Assembly (NCBI GenBank): GCA_016764115.1
Contig: JAESSM010000091.1
Coordinates: 1 to 13,331, forward strand
From: Bacteroidia bacterium
Lineage (GTDB): Bacteria > Bacteroidota > Bacteroidia > JAESSM01 > NORP286
DNA: 13,331 nt
Reading direction: 5' to 3'
This document shows, in pieces, positions 7,582 to 13,331 of the stretch. Positions within the stretch are counted from its first letter, which is position 1, and each line of letters starts with the position of its first letter. The position numbers and the translations under genes were made by a program. The notes under the pieces were generated by a model, which was not told the DNA's origin, ran no database searches, and saw nothing but the letters and a program-made list of their open reading frames with translations.

Positions 7582-9339
7582 ATGTATTATTTCAATAAAT
7601 ATTATGCATCTATGCAGAGGGTCTTTTTAGTGCTCTTTGTGTGTATATGTATCCAAACTGGTCCCGCAAGTGCACAGACTAATAAAGTTGCAATGAAGGA
7701 ATTGTTAAAAAATGCAAAAGACAATTTCCAATTTGGAAACTTTCGGGCAGCTCAGCCTTTTTATGAAAAACTAAACAATTATAAACCAGGGGATCCCGAT
7801 ATCAATTATAGCCTTGGATACTGCTATTTAAGAGCAAACATTCAGAAAGAGAAAGCTATAGAATATTTGGAATTTGCGGACGAGTTTGGGGAAAAGTTAC
7901 CTCCCGAAATTAAGTTCGACCTTGCTAGCTTATACCATTACATGAATCGGTTTAATGAGGCAATAGCATATTATGAACAGTTTATAAACGCAGAAGATGG
8001 AACTCCGGAAATAATTGAAGATGCAAAACTAAAGATCAAAATGTGTGAGAATGGGATCAATATGGTTAAAAACCCAATAGAAGTTAAAGTTGAGAATCTT
8101 GGTAAAAAAGTCAATTCCGATTACTCAGATTATGCACCTTTAGTTACTGCAGATCAAAAATCGATCTATTTTACATCAAGAAGAAAAGGTACTACAGGTG
8201 GTATGATCGACATGAACGGAGAATTCTTTGCAGATATTTACATGGCTTATAAAAAAAATAATAAATGGTATAAGGTAAAGAATATTGGAAGGATGGTAAA
8301 CGGTGACATGAACGAAATGACCTTAGCCCTCTCTCCTAATGAGCAGCAGATGCTTATAGCTGTTGAAGATTACGCACACTTAACCACAGATATTTATGTC
8401 TCACCTAAAAGGGGAAGAACTTGGTTTAAAATAGAGTTACTTGGATCTAAAAATGTAGATATTGATACTGACTTAAATTCACGAAAATCTGAAACGGGTG
8501 CAACTTTTACACCGGATGGTACAACATTAATTTTTTCCAGTAACCGTAAGGATGTAAACGCGCAAGGAGGGTTCGATCTTTATAGAGCCAAACAGCTTCC
8601 AAATGGAGAATGGGGCTTAACTACAAATCTGGGCCCAACTATAAACACAGAGTATGATGAAGAATTTCCTCATTTACATACAGATGGCATAACTCTTTAC
8701 TTCAGCAATAATGGGCCTAAAAGTATGGGAGGGCATGATATATTCAAATCAACTTTAAATGAATTTGGTGAATGGAGCAACCCGGAAAATCTAGGCTATC
8801 CAACTAATTCATCTGAAGATGACAACCAATTTGTATTAACCTTAGATGGAAAGCATGGTTACTTTTCCTCAATTCGCCCTAAGGGATATGGTGCAGCTGA
8901 TCTATACCATGTAAGAATGCCCAGGCCTGAAGGGGTTACAGCCAGTCCCAACATCTACATAAGTTTTATTGGTCATACATATTATGACACTACAACTGTT
9001 GATATTGATTCAATTATTGCAGAAAATTATGATGATACTTTATTAATAGAAAAAATAACCTCCCTGGTTCCTGTAGGAACCACTATAACAGCTTTCGAAG
9101 CCGAAACGAACAATACATACGGTGTTTATAATTCGGACCCTTCTAATGGGAAATTTATAATGATATTATACCCTAACAAAACATATAGGTTAGTAGCAAA
9201 CTTCAATGGATTTGAAACTTATCAGGAAGAGTTAACAGTAGAAGATAACTTTGAGGCAGATGAACCGATTCTTATTGATAAAAAAATAATATTAAAACGA
9301 ATAGCCGGAAACTCAGAAGAAACGGATGATTCAGATTAA
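7582..9339 (+). CDS. TPR / PD40-propeller secreted protein lacking OmpA (paralogue 3)
   Basis: Third tandem member, 585 residues. The signal peptide ends at ASA-Q (residues 29-32); its hydrophobic core begins only after M11, so the n-region is unusually long if translation starts at 7582. The TPR region is about 38-160. The PD40 propeller is about 168-446, with blade ends QGGFDLY, SMGGHDIF and GYGAADLY. The last fold (about 455-572) is the regulatory-like beta domain, with an acidic insertion of about 30 residues (466-496) between its first two strands. The protein stops after this fold with an acidic tail (EETDDSD) and has no OmpA domain, so it should not bind peptidoglycan by itself. It could be a soluble partner or a competitor for the ligands of paralogues 1 and 2; this is inference. 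Confidence 0.8.
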   Translation: MYYFNKYYASMQRVFLVLFVCICIQTGPASAQTNKVAMKELLKNAKDNFQFGNFRAAQPFYEKLNNYKPGDPDINYSLGYCYLRANIQKEKAIEYLEFADEFGEKLPPEIKFDLASLYHYMNRFNEAIAYYEQFINAEDGTPEIIEDAKLKIKMCENGINMVKNPIEVKVENLGKKVNSDYSDYAPLVTADQKSIYFTSRRKGTTGGMIDMNGEFFADIYMAYKKNNKWYKVKNIGRMVNGDMNEMTLALSPNEQQMLIAVEDYAHLTTDIYVSPKRGRTWFKIELLGSKNVDIDTDLNSRKSETGATFTPDGTTLIFSSNRKDVNAQGGFDLYRAKQLPNGEWGLTTNLGPTINTEYDEEFPHLHTDGITLYFSNNGPKSMGGHDIFKSTLNEFGEWSNPENLGYPTNSSEDDNQFVLTLDGKHGYFSSIRPKGYGAADLYHVRMPRPEGVTASPNIYISFIGHTYYDTTTVDIDSIIAENYDDTLLIEKITSLVPVGTTITAFEAETNNTYGVYNSDPSNGKFIMILYPNKTYRLVANFNGFETYQEELTVEDNFEADEPILIDKKIILKRIAGNSEETDDSD

Positions 9340-9393
9340 GAAATATTAGAGCAGTTTACGAAAAGTTAAGGCTTTCTTTTATCAATTTGGGTT

Positions 9394-9398
9394 AGGAG
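9394..9398 (+). promoter_or_regulatory. Shine-Dalgarno of paralogue 4
   Basis: AGGAG lies 5 nt before the ATG at 9404, good spacing for ribosome binding. With the GGAGGA ahead of paralogue 3, the two members without OmpA both have strong sites, whereas cinA and paralogue 1 show none and paralogue 2 only a distant AGGA. Confidence 0.55.
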
Positions 9399-9403
9399 AT
9401 CCT

Positions 9404-10996
9404 ATGATAAAAAGAACTACTTACTTCCTTCTACTTTTAACATTTTTTTCTATTGCGGTAGGTGCAAAAAGAAATTATCGAATCACCTCCACGCCAAATA
9501 ACACCATTGAAAAAGCAGATGAGTTATTTGCTAATGAGAATTATAAAACCGCACTCCCGCTGTATATTCAACTTTTATCCCAAAATCCTAATTACTCCGA
9601 ATTCAATCTTAGGGCCGGAATATGCTGCATGAATTCAAATCACAACTATGCAAAGGCATTATATTACTTAAGTAAAGCTGAAAAAAGTTCTGATAAAGAA
9701 CCCCAGGTGTACTATTATATTGGAAGAGCTTATCACTTTTCCAACAAAATTGATCAAGCCATTGAAAATTATGAAGTATTTAAGGTATACTCGAATGATA
9801 ACGATCCACTTTACCTACAGGCTGAGAGGAACATTGAAATGTGCAATAATGCCAAGAGTATTTTAAATCATAAGATATCTGTAACCATAACCAATATAGG
9901 TAACCAAATAAATTCCTCTTATTCGGATTTTTCACCATTGTTAACTAGTGACCAAATACAAATTTTCTTTACATCTAAAAAAGAAGGATGTATAGGCGGT
10001 ACCGAAGACTATAACAGTGAATTTTTCTCTGATATTTACACATCTAAAAAAGTAGATTGGCAATGGAATTATCCAAATAATCTCGGCAATTCCATTAATA
10101 CTGATCTAAATGATATTGCCGCTGGACTATCGCTAGACGGACAAAAATTATTGATCTATAGAGAAGATTACAATACAAGCACTGGAAATATATATTGGTC
10201 ACACTTAATAGATGATTTATGGCAAACTCCTGAAAAGGTTGGAAAACAAAGTAATACAACCGATATCAATTCAGAGTATTCTGAAAAATATGCATGCGTT
10301 TCACCTGATGAAAATACCATTTATTTTACAAGTGATAGACCCGGTGGATATGGAGGTACCGATATATATAAAATTCAAAAACTACCAACCGGTGAATGGG
10401 GGCTGGCACTGAACTTAGGAGATGAAATTAATACAATATATGATGAAAGTGCTCCTTTCATACATTTTGATGGTAAATCCTTTTTCTTTTGTTCTAATGG
10501 GCATAACAGCATTGGAGGGTTTGATATTTTCACTACTAGTTTAAATGAGAACAAAGAATGGGATGAAGTAGTAAACATTGGCTATCCGATAAATTCCACC
10601 AACGATGATATTGATTTTGTTTTAACACCAGATAAAAGAACTGGCTATTTCGCCTCTATAAGACCAGAAGGGTTTGGTGGATTAGATATTTATCGCGCAG
10701 AATTTCAAGAATATACCGGAATTACTATAATGAGGGGGAAAATTAATGTAGAGGATTCTCTGGCATTAAAACAAACATCTATTACTGTTACAGAGAGGGA
10801 TAATGAAACAGTAGAGGGAATGTACCACCCAAACAATCGCTCAGGTAAGTTCATAATGATCTTTACGCCGGGTCGTAGTTACACTATTAAGGTTGACGCT
10901 CCTGGTTATGAATGCTATACTGAGAATATAACTATTTCCAAAAATGTACATATTTTTGAGTTGGAGAAAGTAATTTCCCTAAAATGTAGACAATAA
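9404..10996 (+). CDS. TPR / PD40-propeller secreted protein lacking OmpA (paralogue 4)
   Basis: Last and shortest member, 530 residues. A signal peptide covers about 1-21 (MIKRTTYFLLLLTFF, cleavage near VGA-K). The TPR region is about 34-155. The PD40 propeller (about 160-435) has blade ends TSDRPGGYGGTDIY, SIGGFDIF and GFGGLDIY. A regulatory-like beta domain (about 440-525) contains the GKFIMIFTPGRSY segment seen in all four proteins. It ends KCRQ with no OmpA domain. It has more cysteines than its siblings (C74, C75, C147, C196, C363, C504, C528). It lies 64 nt after paralogue 3, the widest gap in the cluster, with a good Shine-Dalgarno. An internal promoter in that gap is possible but I find no complete one. 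Function is unknown beyond the PorE-like domain order. Confidence 0.8.
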   Translation: MIKRTTYFLLLLTFFSIAVGAKRNYRITSTPNNTIEKADELFANENYKTALPLYIQLLSQNPNYSEFNLRAGICCMNSNHNYAKALYYLSKAEKSSDKEPQVYYYIGRAYHFSNKIDQAIENYEVFKVYSNDNDPLYLQAERNIEMCNNAKSILNHKISVTITNIGNQINSSYSDFSPLLTSDQIQIFFTSKKEGCIGGTEDYNSEFFSDIYTSKKVDWQWNYPNNLGNSINTDLNDIAAGLSLDGQKLLIYREDYNTSTGNIYWSHLIDDLWQTPEKVGKQSNTTDINSEYSEKYACVSPDENTIYFTSDRPGGYGGTDIYKIQKLPTGEWGLALNLGDEINTIYDESAPFIHFDGKSFFFCSNGHNSIGGFDIFTTSLNENKEWDEVVNIGYPINSTNDDIDFVLTPDKRTGYFASIRPEGFGGLDIYRAEFQEYTGITIMRGKINVEDSLALKQTSITVTERDNETVEGMYHPNNRSGKFIMIFTPGRSYTIKVDAPGYECYTENITISKNVHIFELEKVISLKCRQ

Positions 10997-11018
10997 CTTA
11001 ATTTATACTAATCTTCTA

Positions 11019-11573
11019 TTGGAAAAAGAAAAGATAATTTTAGGTATTGACCCGGGTACCAGCATAATGGGTTATGGTATAATCAGTGTTCAAAGGAATA
11101 AAATTAATTTAGAAAATTTCGATATTCTAAATCTTAAAAATATTGATAATCATGCACTTAAGTTAAAAGGCATTTTTGAAAAAACGTTAGAAATCATTGA
11201 GCAATACAAACCGGATGAATTAGCTGTCGAAGCTCCGTTTTATGGAAAAAATGTACAATCCATGCTAAAATTAGGTAGAGCGCAAGGTGTTGCAATGGCT
11301 GCAGCTTTATTTAAAGAGATTCCCATATTTGAATATTCACCCAAAAAGATCAAACAATCTATTACTGGCAGCGGAAATGCAACCAAAGAGCAAGTTGCTT
11401 TAATGTTAAAGAACCTTCTTAAATTCCAGGAAATTCCAAAACACCTGGGTGCCACAGATGGATTAGCAGTTGCTGTATGCCATCATTTTCAAAGCAATAC
11501 TTTTAATGCTAGTGGTAAATACACCGGATGGAAATCCTTTATAAAAGAAAACGAAGATAGAGTTTCAAAATGA
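11019..11573 (+). CDS. ruvC: Holliday junction endonuclease RuvC
   Basis: RuvC resolves four-way recombination junctions by paired nicks, working with the RuvAB motor. The 184-residue product shows ILGIDPGTSIMGYG with catalytic D11, VEAPFYGKN with E71, and ATDGLAVAVCH with D147. The remaining acidic position, three residues before D147 (D138 in E. coli RuvC, His in Thermus), is glycine here (G144 in HLGATDG), so cleavage may be altered. Translation is placed at TTG 11019 because MEKEKIILGIDPG matches the usual distance to the first aspartate and no ATG fits; the frame is open further upstream. The gene follows paralogue 4 by 22 nt with no terminator or promoter seen between, so it may be co-transcribed. 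It converges on the HIT gene with 2 nt between stops. Confidence 0.93.
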   Translation: MEKEKIILGIDPGTSIMGYGIISVQRNKINLENFDILNLKNIDNHALKLKGIFEKTLEIIEQYKPDELAVEAPFYGKNVQSMLKLGRAQGVAMAAALFKEIPIFEYSPKKIKQSITGSGNATKEQVALMLKNLLKFQEIPKHLGATDGLAVAVCHHFQSNTFNASGKYTGWKSFIKENEDRVSK

Positions 11574-11575
11574 CC

Positions 11576-11983
11576 TCAGGTGTTGGAAGTATCAAATTGA
11601 GTTTTGATACTCGAAGCAATTTCAGCCAATTCATCATTGGAGAGTTCCATTCTTGGTTTTGAAATACTTACTCCCTCCCCTGCATTGAAAGGCAATAAAT
11701 GTACATGTGCATGGGGTACTTCTAATCCTTCAACCGTTACGCCTATACGTTTACAGGAAATCACTTTTTTAATTGCTAAAGCTACTTTCTTGGAAAATAA
11801 CATCAAATTATTGTAAGTCTCATCATCTAAATCAAATAAATAATCTACTTCCTTTTTGGGAATGCACAATGTATGGCCCTTTGCAACAGGCCTTATATCT
11901 AAAAAAGCAAGGTGATCAGTATCTTCAGCTACCTTGTGGCAAGGTATTTCTCCATCAACTATTTTGGTAAAAATACTTGCCAT
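11576..11983 (-). CDS. HIT-family nucleotide-binding protein (Hint-like)
   Basis: A 135-residue cytoplasmic histidine-triad protein. It opens ASIFTKIVDGEIPCHKV, the normal start of bacterial Hint/HinT-like proteins, followed by DIRPVAKGHTLCIPKKE. The triad is HAHVHLLP (H91, H93, H95), with H93 or H95 acting as the nucleophile in family members. Such enzymes hydrolyse nucleoside phosphoramidates or adenylated lysine; the true substrate here is unknown. Its ATG overlaps the greA stop by one base (TAATG at 11985-11981), so translation is probably coupled to greA. Its stop lies 2 nt from that of the convergent ruvC. Length is normal and nothing is missing. Confidence 0.93.
   Translation of the reverse strand: MASIFTKIVDGEIPCHKVAEDTDHLAFLDIRPVAKGHTLCIPKKEVDYLFDLDDETYNNLMLFSKKVALAIKKVISCKRIGVTVEGLEVPHAHVHLLPFNAGEGVSISKPRMELSNDELAEIASSIKTQFDTSNT
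11588..11611. repeat. Perfect 9-bp inverted repeat at the ruvC/HIT convergent 3' ends
   Basis: AGTATCAAA (11588-11596) pairs with TTTGATACT (11603-11611) around a 6-nt loop. It lies inside the last codons of the HIT gene and 15 nt past the ruvC stop. Either transcript would fold it, so it could mark or protect both 3' ends. There is no adjoining T-run on either strand, so it is not called an intrinsic terminator. Confidence 0.45.
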
Positions 11984-12456
11984 TATCTCGATATTTCAAG
12001 TATTTCAAATTTCATTTTTCCATTAGGCACATCAACTTCTACTTTATCACCTACTTCTTTGCCAAGTAATCCTTGAGCTATAGGGGTTTTTATGGACAGT
12101 TTTCCGGATTTCAGATCAGCTTCATTCTCCGCAACCAACGTATAGCTCATTTCCTTATTAAGATTAAGGTTTTTAAGTTTGACTGTAGAAAGTATAAGCA
12201 CCTTCGAATTATCTAACCCTGAATCGTCTAAAATAACTGCATTTCCTAAGGAATCTTGCAATTTTGATATTTTCAGTTCCATTAAACCCTGGGCTTCTTT
12301 TGCTGCATGATACTCAGCATTCTCCGACAGATCGCCCTTTTGTCTTGCTTCATCGATCGCTTTAGACAATGCAGGTCTTTGCTTGGTTTTAAGATTATGT
12401 AATTCGTCTTTTAACTTCTGCAATCCTTCTTTGGTATAGTAATTCTTTTCACTCAT
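11983..12456 (-). CDS. greA: Transcription elongation factor GreA
   Basis: GreA rescues backtracked RNA polymerase by stimulating cleavage of the RNA 3' end through the secondary channel. The 157-residue product has the usual length and two domains. The N-terminal antiparallel coiled coil (about 1-75) carries the tip motif GDLSENAEY (41-49), where D42 and E45 are the catalytic acidic residues. The C-terminal FKBP-like domain (about 82-157) includes SIKTPIAQGLLGKEVGD. The ATG at 12456 gives MSEKNYYTKEGLQKLK, the standard start. It leads a two-gene unit with the HIT gene, joined by a one-base stop/start overlap. The upstream region contains short tandem repeats, and no full promoter could be recognised. 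Confidence 0.96.
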   Translation of the reverse strand: MSEKNYYTKEGLQKLKDELHNLKTKQRPALSKAIDEARQKGDLSENAEYHAAKEAQGLMELKISKLQDSLGNAVILDDSGLDNSKVLILSTVKLKNLNLNKEMSYTLVAENEADLKSGKLSIKTPIAQGLLGKEVGDKVEVDVPNGKMKFEILEISR

Positions 12457-12472
12457 CTTTTATTCAATTCGG

Positions 12473-12504
12473 TGATTCGTGTATTGGTTGATTCGTGTAT
12501 TAGT
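12473..12504. repeat. Two-copy 16-bp tandem repeat upstream of greA
   Basis: TGATTCGTGTATTGGT (12473-12488) is followed directly by TGATTCGTGTATTAGT (12489-12504), 15 of 16 bases alike. It lies 17 nt upstream of the greA start, between greA and the PorV/PorQ-family gene. It may arise from replication slippage or be a paired binding site. It has no coding content. Confidence 0.7.
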
Positions 12505-12508
12505 ATGA

Positions 12509-12524
12509 ATTAGCACATTAGCAT
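12509..12524. repeat. Two-copy 8-bp tandem repeat (ATTAGCAC/ATTAGCAT)
   Basis: ATTAGCAC (12509-12516) is followed by ATTAGCAT (12517-12524), 7 of 8 bases alike, just beyond the 16-bp repeat. The unit shares ATTAGCA with the E2 promoter region at 1769-1775, though here the neighbouring genes run on the other strand. Function unknown. Confidence 0.5.
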
Positions 12525-12538
12525 CTTCATTAGAAATC

Positions 12539-12574
12539 ACAAAAAACAAACCTATCACATTTCTGTAATAGGTT
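12539..12574 (-). terminator. Intrinsic terminator of the PorV/PorQ-family gene
   Basis: Read on the minus strand, AACCTATTAC and GTGATAGGTT form a 10-bp stem with one mismatch around a 6-nt loop (12574-12549), followed by TGTTTTTTGTG. It lies about 40 nt after the TAG stop. A smaller hairpin (GAGTTA/TAACTC, 12621-12635), also followed by a T-rich stretch, overlaps the last codons. The plus-strand side lacks a T-run, so the signal is directional. Confidence 0.75.
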
Positions 12575-12615
12575 CTTTATGTAAATATAATACTTTTCTA
12601 CTTTTCTTACAAAAA

Positions 12616-13331
12616 CTAAAGAGTTATTCTAACTCCAAAGCTATGTGTCCCCTGAAATGGTTGAGCAGCACGATAGGAATAATCTATTCCCAAAGATGTT
12701 CCACCTTCTCCAAAAGGAACTTCAAAGGAAAATCCTGCAGCCGGCCCTACGTTTGTTGTTACCTTATCTGTCGTACTTAATATTTGACTTTCGTAGTTAT
12801 ATCCGGCTCTCAACATCAAATATGACTTAAATTTATATTCTACTCCTGCACCTAATTGATCATTAGTAAATGAGTTAGAAACAAAATTTGCAGCAAATAG
12901 TAACGAATGATTTTCAGATAACATATAATCATAACTTCCGCCAATGTTCAACAACGATGGTAATTCGAATTGTTCTGAACGTTGTTCTACAGTTAATATC
13001 AAATCATTTTCAGGTACTATCCCTCTAAAAGATAATCCACCTCCACTATATTTCATAGATGGTCCAATGTTTCTCAAAGAAATTCCCATTCTAAGATTTT
13101 TAGTTGCTCCACCTACATATTGTACTCCGGCGTCAAAACAAACACCTTGTGCTTTAACATCAGCAATAGATTCAGAAATAACTCTTACCAAAGCTCCACA
13201 GAAAATACTTTCAGAAAACTCTTTACCATAAGAAAGGCCTAAATTCATAAACTGCGGTGAAAAAGTTCCTAAACCACCATCGGGTAATGAAACTGTAGTA
13301 ATTGGAATATCCCCAAAATCAATAGACATGA
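12616..13331 (-). CDS. PorV/PorQ-family outer membrane protein, C-terminal part (5' end outside the window)
   Basis: The reading frame enters from the right edge and ends in TAG at 12618-12616. The 237 residues from an internal Met to the stop show alternating beta-strands typical of an outer-membrane barrel, with FDAGVQYVGG, LRMGISLRNIGPSMKYSGGG and LMLRAGYNYES, and a final strand THSFGVRITL ending in a hydrophobic residue. This matches the PorV/PorQ family of FadL-like barrels linked to type IX secretion, where PorV shuttles and releases cargo and PorQ acts in surface attachment. Which member this is cannot be told. Family proteins are usually over 300 residues, so the visible Met at 13329-13327 is probably not the true start. 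It is followed by its own terminator and is separate from greA. Confidence 0.75.
   Translation of the reverse strand, partial: MSIDFGDIPITTVSLPDGGLGTFSPQFMNLGLSYGKEFSESIFCGALVRVISESIADVKAQGVCFDAGVQYVGGATKNLRMGISLRNIGPSMKYSGGGLSFRGIVPENDLILTVEQRSEQFELPSLLNIGGSYDYMLSENHSLLFAANFVSNSFTNDQLGAGVEYKFKSYLMLRAGYNYESQILSTTDKVTTNVGPAAGFSFEVPFGEGGTSLGIDYSYRAAQPFQGTHSFGVRITL

Noticed and set aside
9342..9349. AATATTAG in the gap before paralogue 4, a possible internal promoter
   Set aside because: It misses the first T of the TAnnTTAG box and has no TTG about 19-20 nt upstream.
12547..12554. TAGGTTTG on the minus strand, a TAnnTTTG match that could be the greA promoter
   Set aside because: It is part of the terminator stem and T-run of the preceding gene and has no -33 box at the right distance; kept only as a weak possibility.
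12944..13231. A 95-codon open frame on the plus strand opposite the PorV/PorQ-family gene
   Set aside because: The opposite strand has clear family resemblance over the same bases; this product has no domain and no signal upstream.

Overview
The window is AT-rich bacterial DNA that reads as Bacteroidota. Evidence: a PorV/PorQ-family protein, several PorE-like proteins (TPR, PD40 propeller, carboxypeptidase-regulatory-like fold, OmpA), a Bacteroidota-style TolC N-terminus (NWGRNFDSNTF), and promoters resembling the TTTG-N19-TAnnTTTG consensus of that phylum. I cannot place it below phylum; a cytophagal or flavobacterial relative is a guess.

Layout: (1) 1-350, minus strand, start of a TolC-family outer-membrane protein that runs off the left edge. 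(2) 447-3191, plus strand, cinA, then an E2 acyltransferase of a 2-oxo-acid dehydrogenase complex, each with its own candidate promoter. (3) 3316-10996, plus strand, four tandem secreted paralogues, apparently one operon. All have signal peptide, TPR region, PD40 propeller and regulatory-like beta domain. The first adds an OmpA peptidoglycan-binding domain and a SPOR-like tail, the second only OmpA, and the third and fourth neither. (4) 11019-11573, plus strand, ruvC with a TTG start 22 nt behind the fourth paralogue. (5) 11576-12456, minus strand, greA and a HIT-family gene, coupled through a TAATG overlap and converging on ruvC with a 2-nt gap. (6) 12616-13331, minus strand, the C-terminal part of a PorV/PorQ-family outer-membrane protein followed by an intrinsic terminator. 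Between greA and this gene lie short tandem repeats.

Together: cinA, the E2 gene, ruvC, greA and the HIT gene are housekeeping functions. The distinctive part is the envelope cluster. Its architecture matches PorE, a type IX secretion component of Porphyromonas gingivalis that links the secretion apparatus to peptidoglycan. The two OmpA-bearing proteins could anchor to the cell wall, while the two lacking OmpA could be soluble partners or competitors at the same propeller-binding sites. A PorV/PorQ-type protein 1.6 kb away fits an envelope or secretion theme, but the genes are not in one operon. I saw no tRNA, rRNA, CRISPR array, insertion sequence or attachment site. No clearly new system is proven; the four-paralogue array and a substituted catalytic position in RuvC are the best leads.
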